Shown: one piece after another, positions 1-12,485 of the stretch
Numbering within the stretch: the stretch's first letter is position 1
How the letters are laid out: the number at the start of each line of letters is the position of its first letter
DNA from: Cydia pomonella
Taxonomy: Eukaryota > Arthropoda > Insecta > Lepidoptera > Tortricidae
DNA length: 64,000 nt
Reading direction: 5' to 3'
NCBI RefSeq assembly: GCF_033807575.1
Contig: NC_084730.1
Span: forward strand, 5,005,986-5,069,985
Program-made: the position numbers and the translations under genes
Notes under the pieces: model-generated
Told to the model about the DNA's origin: nothing
What the model saw: the letters and a program-made list of their open reading frames with translations, nothing else
The model's database searches: none

Positions 1-894
1 AGTTCTTACTTTTTTCAAAATTTGCAAAACAAAAAAAATTAAAGCGACACCTATAAACCTAGAATATATTATGCTGAAGCGTTCGACATCAAAATCAAAA
101 TGATTTATTAAGATTTAGTTAGTGGAAAACTTTTTATCCCGAATCCATTAATAAAAAAATTACCGTTATTACGTTAGATTCGAAAAGCTATTCTTCCCTC
201 TTAAACGGATCCCCAGTATTTTTTTTACAACGTGTATAATTATTGAATGTGAACGGAAAGCAGTGAGATTAATTTTAGATTACGATCAATATCATATATT
301 TTATGTCTGAATATGTCTGTGGACAGGACGCGTGGACTTTTATACTCATAAATAGACCATAGAACATACTCACAAAATCGCTGGATATAAGTGTGATTAG
401 AAATCCCTTTTTATTGACAGCCAGCTAAATATCTTCCTTCCGAAAAATGCCACATTTTTCTTCGGCTCAAGGACAGCGTCGGCTGAAACCCAATGGTCCG
501 GAAAACGGTGGCTATTTAAGGACCCTACACTCGTGGAAGTTTAACTTTTTATTTTTATTAAATGGCGCTTGATTAAAATGAATAATACGAGGGCGAAATT
601 AGAGCGTTCGGGCGCTCGTTTCTCTCAGCATTGCTCCGAGCAATTATAAAGGTTGCCAAAACTTGACGTTCCTTTACATGCACAACCACAGATAAGATGA
701 AATTTGACAACCCTAAATAGCCGAAAGGGATAGTTCCATACATTAGAACGGGCTAACATGATTCGGCCCTGAATCGCTGTCTTACTTCAGCTTTGTAGGA
801 AGTTTCCTTTCTGTACGGTATGTAGTACTATTATTTTTATTGCCTATACCTAATAGTTAAGTTATAATTTTCAATCTCTGTGATTTATTCATTT
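1..894. other. Gene-free, AT-rich
   Basis: No coding region, RNA gene or clear repeat boundary recognised. Frames are short and broken. Confidence 0.6.
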
Positions 895-1041
895 AGTGCC
901 ACTTGCGCCAGCCAGGGTTAAACCACTAACCCAGGATTAACTGGTTAAACCTGGAGTTCCCATGGTTACCAGTACAATTTAACACTGGGTTAACGGTTAA
1001 CCCCAGGTTAGTGGCTAACCCTGGCTGGTGCAAGTGGCACT
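895..1041. mobile_element. Foldback MITE with 9-bp target duplication
   Basis: The ends AGTGCCACTTGCGCCAGCC and its near complement at 1016-1041 form an almost complete inverted repeat, with GGTTAA motifs inside. It is flanked by perfect TATTCATTT duplications at 886-894 and 1042-1050. A 9-bp duplication fits a Mutator-like non-autonomous element; family assignment is inference. Confidence 0.85.
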
Positions 1042-1659
1042 TATTCATTTATTTATTGCATCCATGGTTAGTACAGGTGTTACATATTATTGTGAGTTTC
1101 GCATGGACATATACATAGGGTACAGGAATAGTCAAATCTAAGGTATGTAAACTAGGTTTTATAACAATGGTTAGTTGATTTTATACTATATTTTTCTATA
1201 CTAATTACAATTTTAAATTTTATGTCAACAAATTCATTCATAACTAAGAAATAATATTATTGATAGTTAACATTTTATATGCAATAAAATTGTAGTGTAT
1301 ATTTTAATAGTAATGACAAAAAAAAATATCTGATATCATGTAAAATTTTAACAATAATAAATTTAAAGGGATGATGTGTTACCTGCGGTATTTCCGGAAT
1401 TATACCTTCAGACCTTCAAGAAAAGAGCGTAATCTCATCTCAAACCCCTCTAGTGTTGTAGGCGTCCATGGGCGATTCATATTCTGCTAAAAATATTAAA
1501 AAAAAAAAAAAAAAAAAACACATCTACGTAAGCACTAAGGTAAGCACCTTCACCCAAAAGCCCGAGTCCGTCCGGAACTTTCCAAGATTTGTAAAATTAA
1601 TTCAACCGATTTAGCGCTAAAAACTTCGAGCAACACCGGGACTCATTATTCATATAATT

Positions 1660-2520
1660 TATTGCATACATGTGTTTACAGTAGGTCTTTATTTATATCT
1701 TAGGTTACAACATGCACCCGTTAGGGCATAGCAACATTGTTGTTACTTAAATAATACTTAATCTAATATCTTATAATTAAACTATAACATTTTGACATTA
1801 TTAGTATTATATTCGATTTATTCAAAATAATCATTCAAATAATCGTTTAAGGAATAAAAGCATTTTTGTAATAAAAATACCTTTATTGCCGTATAAAATA
1901 CTTCATAATTATTGTGCGACTTGATGTTGTTTGGCAGCTTATTGTATACCCGGATTGCTGTACCTATACAGGGTGATTCAGGAGACGTGAGCAGGATCAA
2001 GCTTGAGCATTCAGTAAGTTATAAGCAACTGTTTCGTACCAGTATTTGTGAGATTAACGTTCTTTTATTTTTTACTGTTCAAAAAAAAATGTTATAATTT
2101 ATTTACGCCATGTATGGTCACCCTATTTGTTTTATCCATAACAAGTGACAAATTGAATGTCATCGGAGTCTGGTTACTTTTGAAAAATCGTATCTCACTC
2201 AGTGTGACATTTTGTTTTCTTCATAATCAAACTGCTGTCATAACGGTTAAAGAGGTTTTAGCTTTCTTAATTAAGTGTTGTAGGGTGTCCAGGATTGTAG
2301 ATTACCAAATTTGTCCTTCCCAAAAAGTTAAATAACAGAAATAAAGCGAGATTGTTTTACTTAAATATGATGATGAACGGTTAATTAACATTTACTGATT
2401 GTATCAGGCTTAGTCCTGCTCACGTCTCATGAATCACCCTGTATTGTGAGGATAGCATTTTTGTTTTTGAATGGGGATAACTAGCTGATATTTTCTCCTG
2501 GCACTATTTGTTTCCTTAAA
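1660..2520 (-). mobile_element. 3' end of a non-LTR retrotransposon, interrupted
   Basis: On the minus strand 1968-1818 reads GTAIRVYNKLPNNIKSHNNY, like the extreme C-terminus of Jockey/CR1-type reverse transcriptases (RxxNxLPxxIK), followed by an AT-rich 3' end. The reading frame is cut at 1968 by the TIR element at 1969-2441, and related sequence resumes to about 2520. Confidence 0.6.
1969..2441. mobile_element. TIR element with TA target duplication
   Basis: Starts CAGGGTGATTCAGGAGACGT and ends with the imperfect inverted copy ...CTCATGAATCACCCTG, flanked by TA on both sides. This resembles a non-autonomous Tc1/mariner-type element. No transposase frame inside. Confidence 0.8.
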
Positions 2521-2838
2521 TAAATATTTATATTTCCAAGCATATACAGCTAATGATAGTATATACTGGCATGACTGTACTCCTCCCGCCCGATGCGTCG
2601 GAAGCCGGTGTTGCTCGAAGGCTATAAATCATTAAATCACGACTATCAAGCTAATTCATCATTTCAGTTCAGCCAATTCGTCATCCCTGAATGTTTTCCT
2701 GCCCTCTTAGTAATAATGTTTCGACAAATTCTCCAGTTAATCGAATGTGTCTGTATAATATTTTTTGTTCAGAATGTGATATTTTCTCAATGTCTCTTCA
2801 AGTTTTCAAAGCCGCTGTGACGCTAATTTTCAATAACT

Positions 2839-3321
2839 AATAGGGTTTTTCCCAATTTTTTGAAACGCTTGTATTACGTTCTATGGTAACTAAAAGTTGC
2901 CCTAAAATTCAACTTTTATACTAAAAACGGCTTTAAATATGTTAAATTAACAAAATATATTTTGACAGACGCTTTCGCGCCCAAAACGCTCTTTAAAAAT
3001 TGTGTGACGTCTCAGTTTACGGTTTGACACATAACTACATACACACGTAGAAGATACGAACTGTCAACTGACATTTGTCATTTGTTGTTTATCGCCTAAC
3101 TGTCAACAGTGTCAATCCGAGAGTTGTGACGTCATCAGAATCTTCAATAACGTTTCGAGTTTGGTCACGTGACGTGTGCCAAAAGATATTTTAAATTCAA
3201 TATTTACAAAAAAATGGTCACTACAGGTCCCCTAAAAGTAGTTTAACATGTTCTTATAATCCAAAAGAATTTATTGGGATACAAATCTGCCCTAAAATTT
3301 GTAGATGGAAACAACCCTATT
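2839..3321. mobile_element. MITE with AATAGGGTT ends
   Basis: Left end AATAGGGTTTTTCCC and right end GGAAACAACCCTATT are inverted copies. The start of a second copy is at 39029-39062 (AATAGGGTTGTTTCCATTTTG). No coding potential. Confidence 0.65.
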
Positions 3322-4275
3322 GGCTCTAAATGTACCTACTGTTTTTATTCATTTTCTCTAAGAATAAGAATTATTTTATTTACAACAACAATATACATAA
3401 TGGATATATATTATATACAGAGGATTACTACAACTAGCCTAAATCTAAAATAGGCCCTAGAGGCATTATACCTAGAATATATTAAATATTTAAAAATTAA
3501 TTCTTATTTTACGTAGGTACCGTGAACAATTTACATCAAATCAATTAATGGCCCAAATGTGTTAATTGAGTTTTTGAAAGTACATATATGTATGTAGATC
3601 TACATACATATACGACTCTATATGTATGTAGATCCTAGATACATACGTATAATGTGTATAAGTGTTAAGAGGAATTCCTGGTTGCGATTTTACCATACAA
3701 ACGCTGTCGACTGTTTCCTCCCTGGATTTTTAACCTAGAGCTTTTTCAAATAAGATCAATATCATCAATACCTGTGCCGCTATGTTTTGCTTTTTTGGAT
3801 TATTTTATTTTGAAGAAACTTACAGCGCCTCGAAAACCCCAAAAACGACTCAATTTAATTGGCTGCAAAAAATGCACAGTATACAAATATGACAACAAAT
3901 ATCCAATAAATCAAAACATAGCGGCATAGATTATTCCTTCCTCTTGCAGTTTCCAAAATTTCATAATGTTTGGCTGCGTTTTGAAGGAGGAAACAGTCGA
4001 GAGCGAAACCTCGATTTTTGAGTTTTTTGTTTGGGAATTTTAGTCCGAGCTACAGTTGTCCATATCGCACGCACGCACTCCCGCCCACCGCAGCGCGACA
4101 GAAACATAGCTTCAAAAAATCGAGATTTGAAAAGTAACTTAGCTAGGAATTGCTGCAAAAAAAAAAATAAGTTTAATGATGTTCGCCTTATTTTTATTTC
4201 AATGCATTAAGGTGAAGATTTGGCCTTTTGTGACCGTGGCTGTGTTGCCACGTTGAAATAAATGTAGGTACCTAC

Positions 4276-4397
4276 AAGGTATTAAATATCGACACCGACA
4301 AAGTGCCAAAAATATGTACACACTACTTTAATGTATAGGCAATAAGGTCGTTGATACATATTTTTGGCACTTTGTCCGTATCAATATTTAATACCTT
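4276..4397. repeat. Inverted-repeat foldback element
   Basis: AAGGTATTAAATATCGACAC and its complement at the right end, with CAAAGTGCCAAAAATATGTA repeated inverted inside. Nearly the whole length can fold. Confidence 0.8.
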
Positions 4398-4524
4398 GAC
4401 TGTACAACACGCCCGTAGTCGAATCAGCATATCATTACGGCACGTAATTGAAGTAAGGCGTGCCTTTGATGTGATAATTCATACATAAAGAAGACTTATT
4501 ATGACTTACGAGTACGTAGTTGCC

Positions 4525-4645
4525 TTCAGATATATCAGAGCGGCTGAAGCGCTCTAAATTATCTGAACACGCTCTCTAGCGCCTTGACAATGTAGGCGTG
4601 TTCAGATATTTTGAGCACCTCGGGCACCTCGATATATCTGAGAAC
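4525..4645. repeat. Imperfect inverted repeat
   Basis: Arms contain GATATATCAGAG / CGATATATCTGAG and TTATCTGAACACGC / GCGTGTTCAGATA. Confidence 0.55.
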
Positions 4646-4914
4646 GACAGTCATTATCGACATCGTATTATCTCGCAATAAGTTCCAAATTCAAACTGTT
4701 TTTGGCTACAGCCAGGCGGTTGTATGTGTTGTAGTAGGTATCTAAATACCATTAGATGATCGATTGTAATAGAGAGTAAAGTCTAAGAAAAAAACGTGCC
4801 CCTTAATTTGACATCAAAAACAGATGGCGCTGTACTGCGCCTTATGTTTTCCGGTCACTCAGTTATCAAAAGTCAACTGTAGACAATCAGAGTTACCGCC
4901 AAAGGAATAGAATC

Positions 4915-5160
4915 TCCATGTACCAAAAAGTGTCCGTCAAAAAACCTTTAATAGGTGGCGCTACAATACCTAGAATACATGACAAAAAAATCAAATCATA
5001 GACAGCGCACTTCACTTCGTCAATAACGCCTAGGTTCTTAGCTATTCTAGCGCTACTGTGGAGAGATTTGGAACTATTTTATAGATGACAGCTGGACACT
5101 TTTGCAACAGTTCTGCCATTGGAGATTGTATTCCTTACCTCTACCTTCCATAGCAAAAGG
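4915..5160 (-). repeat. Dispersed repeat shared with 58440-58690
   Basis: The stretch with AGCGCACTTCACTTCGTCAA and CTAGGTTCTTAGCTA recurs inverted at 58440-58690. A shorter relative is near 41040-41115 (CTCATGGCAGAACTGTTGCA). Confidence 0.7.
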
Positions 5161-5209
5161 TGTGAAGTTGTACGACGCCATCTTATTCTCGAAAGAGGGT
5201 CATTGTTGT

Positions 5210-5930
5210 TCTAAAAATTGTGCAGAAAGTGACACGTTTTTGCACTAGAGCATTTTACTTTCCAAGTACGATTTTTTCATTTTTTTACGATAAGCAATTG
5301 AAATTTTGTTTTAAATGGATTTGTTATACAATTTCAATTGTGATATTTTACTCCCCATTCCATAAATAAGCATACTATATGGTTAATTGAAATGTGTTGA
5401 AAGTACCCACAAAAAGTTCTATAGAAATGTATACTTAGTCATTTAACAAAAACATCGTTCAAACTAATTTTCGGTGGAAGTTTGCATGGTAATGTATATC
5501 ATATATTTTTTTTAGATTTTTCATTCTGTTATTTTAGAAGTTACAGGGGGGAGGGGCACACATTTTTTCACATTGGAAGTGTTTCTCGCGCAAACTATTC
5601 AGTTTAGAAAAAAATGATATTAGAAACCTCAATATCATTTTTAAAGACCTATCCATAGATACCCCACACGTATGGGTTTGATGAAAAAAGATTTTTTGAG
5701 TTTCAGTTCTAAGTATGGGGAACCCCCAAAATGTGTTGTTTTTTTTTTTCTATTTTTGTGTAAAAATCTTAATGCGGTTCATAGAATACATCTACTTACT
5801 AAGTTTGAACAGTATAGCTCTTATAGTTTCGGAAAAAAGTGGCTGTGACATAAACGGACAGACAGACGGACATGACGAATCTATAAGGGTTCCGTTTTTT
5901 GCCATTTGGCTACGGAACCCTAAAAACGGG
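5210..5930 (+). repeat. Dispersed repeat of the GGTTCCGT family
   Basis: Contains GACGGACATGACGAATCTAT and CCATTTGGCTACGGAACCCT and recurs inverted at 60366-61223. A ~70-codon frame is shared between copies (for example FCVKILMRFIEYIY), but I recognise no protein domain in it and treat it as a repeat. Confidence 0.75.
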
Positions 5931-5934
5931 TTGC

Positions 5935-6340
5935 ACTCCGGGAGTGCCGGCAGAAGTGAAAACTTGAATATTAACGTTGTTTATTTTGGAATGGTTAGGG
6001 AATTATTTTGCACGAATTGGTTTGATTATCAGTATAAAAGTACTATCATTGATATTATGTGGTAAAATACAATATTCATTGATATCCTTCACAAACATGA
6101 TAATTTATATTACATTAAAAATTTAACACTTCAGAACTATTACAATTATTTAACATTAAAAAGTTTATCTCTCAGAAAAATCAACTTCCATCCAGAATTT
6201 CAACGAGTCTTACACTCTCGACTCTCCTGGCTTCAATGAAATGACATTGTAACAGTTTTTCGATCAGGTCACGTGTCCGTCTTACAAATTTTCAATCTGA
6301 CGAATGTGTCGGTCACGTGACCTGTCGCGTAACTCATTCC
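5935..6340 (+). repeat. ~400-bp repeat shared with 47650-48065
   Basis: From TGCCGGCAGAAGTGAAAAC to the GGTCACGTGACC region, the sequence recurs in inverted orientation at 47650-48065 with scattered differences. No coding content. Confidence 0.75.
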
Positions 6341-6584
6341 ATCTACTATGCTGGCATACAATAACACCGTTTACGAGCAAGTGTGACAGAAAATAATTAA
6401 ACTACTTATATAAAAGAATCTCAGATTTTCTGTGTTCGAAACATTACCTCTACCTTCGCTTAATAGCTCATCCATCACATTTATTGACGGGGTTAGGGAC
6501 GGGGCAATAAGTACACTTTATTACTATAGGGTTGGCCAATAACCGAAAAGCCCAATCACGTTGGCGTACTTATTTCTTATGGTG

Positions 6585-6780
6585 GTAATAGTTATTTGTT
6601 TAACAGGGGGCACTGTAGTTTAACCGCTCGTGCTAATATTGACACAATAGCAAGCGAAAGATTTCAAAATTTAGCCACGAACGTAGCGCGTGGTTCTAAA
6701 AGTGCGTGGCTGCGAGGACCTCAGGCGCGAGGGTCAAAGATTGCTACTGAGTGAAACTCAAATCATCCCAACCAACGCGA
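6585..6780. repeat. Repeat with a GTTTAACCGCTCGTGCTAAT core
   Basis: Shares TTTAACCGCTCGTGCTAATA and flanks with 29640-29825 in inverted orientation. Likely a short non-autonomous element. Confidence 0.55.
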
Positions 6781-7315
6781 GGAAAACAGTACCTACTGTT
6801 AAACTAATTCAATCATCATCAAATAAAGGATTTAATACATTAAAATGCAGAAAAGAGACAACTTGGGAAACTCCATTACGACGCCGCCATTGCAGCGATG
6901 CTCATCTGTCAGTCCTTGCCGCGCTATAGAGATGTCACCATACCATATCTAATAACGATTGTAGGGCTGCACTTGCAAAAGCCTCATAATCGGTTATCAG
7001 TATATACCTACTAACTGTAAAACATAACAAATCCAATCCAAATAAAAGCTAATCAATATTTATCATTCAAAGCCATCGCTAATGAAAAAAATGCATAAAG
7101 ATGGCGAAAACATTGGTCAAGCGGTCGATTTTTGAATTTAGATCGCTATATTTCGTCACTCGAAATTCTGTTGAAAACGATGAAATGCTATTTTTGAAAT
7201 ACAAACGATATAAATTAAGAATCGAGTGTTGTTGACCACTCGTATTCAATTCTAATAGAATTTAAATGCCTGATAGTGTGAATAAGTATCCTCCTTACCT
7301 TCTCTCTCAGTAGTA

Positions 7316-7655
7316 GTGGAAAAAGTCATGGGTCATGGGGTGTCATGGGATTGGTCATGGGGTGGTCATGACGCCATGAGGTGGTCATGGGATTGTCCAT
7401 GGGTTGGTCATGGGATTGATGATCACCCCGGTAATGGGTTGATCATGTGGTGGTCAAGCGGTTGGTCATGGGGCGTCATGGGGTTGGTCATGGAATTAGC
7501 CATGGGGTATGACTATAATCATGGGATTGATCATGTGTTTGTCATGGGATTGACGACCACCCCGGTAATGGGTTGATCATGTGGTGGTCAAGGGGTTGGT
7601 CATGGGGTGTTATGGGGTTGATCATGGAATTAGCCATGGGGTATAACTATAGTAA
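7316..7655. repeat. GGTCATGG-rich minisatellite
   Basis: Degenerate short units (GGTCATGGG[AG]TTG and GATCATG variants). A larger ~135-bp period is visible: ACCCCGGTAATGGGTTGATC recurs at 7426 and 7559. The Trp/Gly/His-rich frame across it is a product of the repeat. Confidence 0.85.
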
Positions 7656-8330
7656 TAAAGGGGGCTCCCATGAATGTAGTCACTGTGTACTGACTACTCT
7701 TTCTTACGCACGGTCTTTCGAGTGAAGTCAAAAATACGTATCTTTAAAGTTCGTAATCGTAATATTTTTCGTCCCTATGCGAATGTTTTCGACTACCCTT
7801 TCTTTGGTTTGCTTTCTATGTCACGCGTTCCAATTTCAGTACCTCGGTACCTTATCATACACAGGAACACAGGAAAGAAGTAAAACCTCTATACTCTGTA
7901 TCTTTAGGTATCTAAAGAAAAGTAAACGAAATCTACCCTCAAATAGCTCCTTAAGCCAGTTGAGGGTAGATAAAAAACATTACATGATCAAATAATGTAG
8001 GTTAAAGTCAGGTCGTTCAGTGAAAGATTCAGGCGGTTTTGTAATTGGTTGGCTAACCAATAAATGTTATAACTACCCCAAAATGTATAAATTGTTTGTT
8101 TACTTTTATTTTACTGTTAAAGATACAGAGTCCAGGTACAATAAAATGTGCCCAAGTGGCAACACTAAAGTCACTAAACACACATACCCCATTCAAGACA
8201 GCAAATTCTATAATAGCGTTACTCACAATCGAGTCTGCTTGAAAGGTCGACTGATCCGATTACCGCACAGACTACACCGCACCGCACCATGAAGCATTTA
8301 AGCGCTTCGTACATCTAAAGTGGCTGATTA

Positions 8331-8465
8331 GATAGACGGGCGAGTAAGTTCGCGAACTTATGGCTCGATGACTTTTTTCGCTTGTAAAGTACGCGTACTT
8401 AGGCTGACACACGAGCGAAAAAGGTCGTTGAGCTGTAAGTTCGCGAACTTACTCGCACGTCTATC
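8331..8465. repeat. Palindromic foldback element
   Basis: Left arm GATAGACGGGCGAGTAAGTT and right arm AACTTACTCGCACGTCTATC. Inside, AAGTTCGCGAACTT occurs in both arms. Confidence 0.85.
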
Positions 8466-8490
8466 CGGGACTTTACCTACTTAATACAGT

Positions 8491-8676
8491 ACCCCATAGT
8501 GTAAATGTATTCGATATCCTAACGTAATGTACGCGTTTGCGTTGTCTCATTTTGTATGGGATTTTGAGCGTCCAAAACGTCCCGCTTGGCGCGCTGTTTC
8601 TAAATCTCATACAAAATGAGACTTAACGCAAACGCGTACGTCACGTCACGCTATCGAATAAATTTACACTAGGGGT
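8491..8676. mobile_element. Foldback MITE, copy A
   Basis: Ends ACCCCATAGTGTAAAT / ATTTACACTAGGGGT. Inside, ACGCGTTTGCGTT and CTCATTTTGTATG are mirrored as inverted copies. Second copy at 9198-9384. Confidence 0.85.
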
Positions 8677-8994
8677 TCTGAATCATAAATGTGTAACCGC
8701 GTTTTAAGCTTGACTCTGTACTGAGTACATTTTTTTAAGATCCTAGTTAGGATGCCAGTTAGGAAAACTGAACCGATACACAGAGGGCAGAAAGTCACCA
8801 CACATATTTATTTAGAAAACAGCCTTTTATAAATATGTCTTACAAAAATGAACTAAAATAGGCCTGATAACTTACGTTACTAAGAAAAATATTACAACGA
8901 ATTGTAAATTACGCAATTGTAATTACCTACCCGTTTAGTTGTGTAGTATTTATTTATTTAAACTTTATGGCACAATATAACAAAAACAAACATA

Positions 8995-9063
8995 AACACA
9001 TAAACATAAACATAAACATAAACATAAACATAAACATAAACATAAACATAAACATAAACATAC
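8995..9063 (+). repeat. (ATAAAC)n microsatellite
   Basis: About eleven hexamer units inside the AT-rich tail of a retrotransposon 3' end (TTATTTAAACTTTATGGCAC at 8953-8972 resembles 12664-12683). A repetitive Asn-Ile frame here is not a gene. Confidence 0.9.
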
Positions 9064-9197
9064 ACACATACCCTCACATAAACACTTTCACTTACATACA
9101 ACTTACTGAGACCTTTTTAACTGTCTTTGTGCTTAGTTTGATAGTCATATAATAACAAAATCTCATTTAATTTAGCTTTAACAATAATGTATTCAGT

Positions 9198-9384
9198 ACC
9201 CCTAGTGTAACTAATTTCGACAGCGAAACGTGACGTACGCGTTTGCGTTAAGTGTCATTTTGTATGAGATTTTTGACTTTCCAAAACGTCCCGCTTGGCG
9301 CGCTGTTCAAAAACCCATACAAAATGAGACTAAACGCAAACGCGTACGTCACGTTTCAAAATCGAATTTATTTACACTAGAGGC
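9198..9384. mobile_element. Foldback MITE, copy B
   Basis: Same family as 8491-8676: ACCCCTAGTGTAA left end, TTACACTAGAGGC right end, with the GCGTTTGCGTT / CTCATTTTGTATG palindrome inside. Confidence 0.85.
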
Positions 9385-9509
9385 ACTGTTAAAATGAGAA
9401 CCGCACCATTTCGATACTTCTCTGAGATTCCCACGTGACAGGCTGAGCCTAGTGTGGGGATCAATGTACTGCCGCTCGTGTAATGCCAAATTCTTGAAAT
9501 AAATATATT

Positions 9510-9650
9510 ATTCCTAAAGTACAAATGGCGAAAGAATGCGTTTAGGTCCAACCAGTCAACCATCAGGCTAAACAGAAACAGTACTAGGTACCTATACGTG
9601 CAGGCTTTAAACAAAAATAAACAGAATAAGTAACTTAAAACAAGCAATAT
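9510..9650 (-). mobile_element. Retrotransposon 3'-end fragment
   Basis: ACAAATGGCG...CCAGTCAACCAT...AACAGA parallels 12698-12770, the 3' end of the LINE below. Confidence 0.55.
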
Positions 9651-9887
9651 AGCAATAAATCATTTATTCTAACAGTAATAAACTTGCATAAATATACTAT
9701 AATTAGTACTACACTCAAGTAAAGTATCAAAACATACAAAACACAGCGAAATATGACTGGAACCAATTTATCAATATGTAGAAAACTTTGCCGAACATTG
9801 TTCTTGAACACGGACAAAATATGAACAAAAATATCTATATCGTAGAGATTCATCATAAAAAATACAAGTGCGCCTAAAAAAAAGATT

Positions 9888-10103
9888 TTACAGTACATAT
9901 GGTGCTACTTTACCGCACTAGTGCGAAAATTAGCATATTACGTTACTGTGTCGAACATTTAAAGGGCCATATGTACTGTAAAACGTTGTACGATACATGT
10001 GCGAATAGGTAATTCACAACTCGTGTCGATTTAAAACACTCCCTTCAATTTATCGCCACTCGTTTCGAATTTCCTATTTTTCGCACTTGTATCGTAATGT
10101 ACT
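9888..10103 (-). mobile_element. MITE, copy 1 of 3
   Basis: Starts TTTACAGTACATATGG and ends CGATTTGTATCGTAATGTACT-like. Inverted relative to the copies at 12143-12485 and 19693-19920. No coding content. Confidence 0.8.
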
Positions 10104-10230
10104 ATTTTAGCAAACCTACTGTGTGCTACAGGAGGAAATAGAAAAATGTAAGTTTAGAATTTTAATTGTAAAATGCTGCGATTTGAGCAGCTCAATCGAG
10201 TTGTATTTTACAGCCATACTATAACAGCCC

Positions 10231-10578
10231 AGGCCGCGTAGCCAACATGCAAATAACACTAGACCCTACTCATAGTGTTGTGTTCCTGCCGGTGAGTAAG
10301 GTTGCCAGAGCTCAACGAGGGGGTGGCGGGTTTAGGGTCGGCAACGCGCATGTAACTACTCTGGAGTTGCAGGCGTACATAGGCTACGGAGGCTGCTTAC
10401 CATCAGGCGGGCCGTATGCTTGTTTGCCACCGACGTAGTAAAAAAAAATGCAAATCGCTGACGCTCCGTAGCGATCGAAACGCAACTGTCACTGTCGCAC
10501 TAATATGGAAGAGTGATAGAGAGGCACAAAACGTTTCGTCGTCGTAGCGATCGCGATTGTCACCTTGGCTATGCCGGC
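10231..10578. mobile_element. MITE with GGCCGCGTAGCCAAC ends, split by a retroposon
   Basis: Related to the uninterrupted copy at 58935-59092. Here the left end is at 10232, and body sequence (GCTCCGTAGCGATCGAAACG) resumes after the poly(A) element at 10255-10447. Confidence 0.7.
10255..10447 (+). mobile_element. Poly(A) retroposon with 8-bp target duplication
   Basis: From AACACTAGACCCTACTC to CGACGTAGTAAAAAAAA, flanked by ATGCAAAT at 10247-10254 and 10448-10455. The family recurs at 16138-16466 (longer), 24728-24895, 32348-32440, 63400-63712 and 63836-64000. Confidence 0.85.
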
Positions 10579-10599
10579 AATTACACACCCCCGTAGCTA

Positions 10600-11550
10600 A
10601 TTTTTTGATAACATTTTTAATGTACATGAATACTGGTCGTAATTGTAAGCGCAACTGAAATGAGCGGTCGCGCACCCATACAAAATGTGTAGATGACCGC
10701 TTATGAGTAGCGACCTCAATTGTCTTCTTTGCTCCGTCTAGTTGAGGTGGTCTGTGGATTACAGCAACCCTTTTAGACTAGGCTACGAAGGCAGAAGTCT
10801 TGCGTCATCGAATTTTTCTGATCTGATTACTGACACCCTAGGCGAGGGTATGGACGCAAAAGTTATGCGTCGTCGAATTTTTATGAAGCTGCGAGCTGAA
10901 AATAACTTTTACACGCACTACTCAGAAATGTGGCAATAGTTCGTTTAAATTTTGACTAAAACTGGCGCTTAGTTAATTTAGTTATAATCCTGAACCAAAA
11001 ATGTTTTAGTTATACTTATACTGCAGTGCTAACAACAAATGCAGTAAGTAATATACCTTTTCTCAAACTTGCTATATATGAAATGATGACATGACTTACG
11101 TCAAATTAGGTCCGGAAATACTACATATCAGGTGCGATGAGTGAAGATGATATATTATGTAAAGGGATTTCATACTGCCTTACACACCTAGGACTGTAAA
11201 GCAACCTTCTTTTGTTTTTTAACGTCAAATTGTGACACAACGTCTTGGCATTCAACCATCAACAAATATAGGTACGGTCCGGTGTTTTGTTGTGCATATT
11301 CGTTGCTTAGCAACGGCGGTGGCGCATCGCGCAGGCGTGCGGACTTACGCGCGTAAGGTTGTACACCGCTGCGCTGGTAGAGTGGCGAGCCGAGTAGGTC
11401 GCCACAAAACAAATTGACTACAATTTTTTGTTTTAATTGAAACTTTGAGAAAAGCACTATACAAATCTACCTATATATCTATCTATATCTACTTGGCCTG
11501 CAACCCTACGTTTCCCGGCCTCTATAGTAATGTACTATTAATGTATTTTT
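10600..11550. other. Gene-free stretch
   Basis: No supported gene; short overlapping frames on both strands near 11.2-11.4 kb lack domains. Confidence 0.5.
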
Positions 11551-11559
11551 TCTACTCGT

Positions 11560-11950
11560 CGACTATAATGGTTGAATTAAGATTTCATATACCAAACTAT
11601 AATTGCGTATTTTTCATGTATGGGCTCCCAACTCAACTATAAATTTTATTTCGATACGCTGTAGTCAACTATAAAAACAATTAACCAATCACGTGCCGCC
11701 GCGGGACGAGCAAAACGGGGGACCTTGGGGCTCGCGCGTTTATGTCTTTTGTCTACTTAGATACTTACCACTTTTTATTACTTATTTAGGTTATTTTTAA
11801 AACATATATTCATTTTGATGTCTCGTAAAAAAACTATTGTATACAATTGTGATATAATCAAGCTTTTCAATCTCGTACCTCACTTAGGCAACTCAGCAAG
11901 CTTCGTTGTCTAAACTCTGTACTCGACTGAAAAGCTCTCTATTATTTCAC
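11560..11950 (+). repeat. ~400-bp repeat shared with 54735-55175
   Basis: Both copies run from TCGACT[AG]TAATGGTTGAATT through CGATACGCTGTAGTCAACTA to AACTCAGCAAGCTTCGTTG. Same orientation, moderate divergence. Confidence 0.8.
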
Positions 11951-12142
11951 GATTGTATAAAATACTATATTACAATAATGTGGATACAAATTCAATTATA
12001 TAACTAAACTATAAAACTTAAAACCTACATCTAAAAATAAATAACACTAACTTAAAATAAAATACTAAAAAATATCCCCCTGCGGCATGGTGCCGTAGAT
12101 GCTGGCAAGATTTCCTGGCTATGTTGCAAGACTAATTAATAA

Positions 12143-12485
12143 CAGTACATTACGATACAAGTGTGAAAAATAGGAAATTCGAAAGGAGTGGCAATAAATT
12201 AAAACACGACCGAAGGGAGTGTTTTAAATCGACACAAATTGCGAATTACCTATTCGCACATGTATCGTACAACATTTTACAGTACATATGGCCCTTTAGA
12301 TGTAAGATTATTTGCAATGCCCTAACAGGGTGCCATGTGTTTTCACACTCTAATATAACAACTATTATGTACCATGGTTTCGCAATAAAGATTTCTATTC
12401 TATTCTATTCTAAATGTTCGACATAGTAACGTAATATGCTAATTTTCGCACTAGTGAGGTAAAGTAGCACCATATGTACTGTAAA
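12143..12485 (+). mobile_element. MITE, copy 2 of 3, with nested insertion
   Basis: Runs AGTACATTACGATACAAG ... CATATGTACTGTAAA. Compared with the other copies it is interrupted at about 12298-12414 by sequence ending AATAAAGATT(TCTAT)n, a LINE-type 3' tail. Confidence 0.8.

Noticed and set aside
5715..5930. Conserved protein, since a similar frame occurs near 60.4 kb
   Set aside because: The similarity extends through non-coding flanks; it is one dispersed repeat in two copies.
7316..7576. 86-codon Trp/Gly/His-rich frame
   Set aside because: It is the translation of the GGTCATGG minisatellite.
8967..9152. Asn-Ile repeat protein
   Set aside because: Produced by the (ATAAAC)n microsatellite in a retrotransposon tail.
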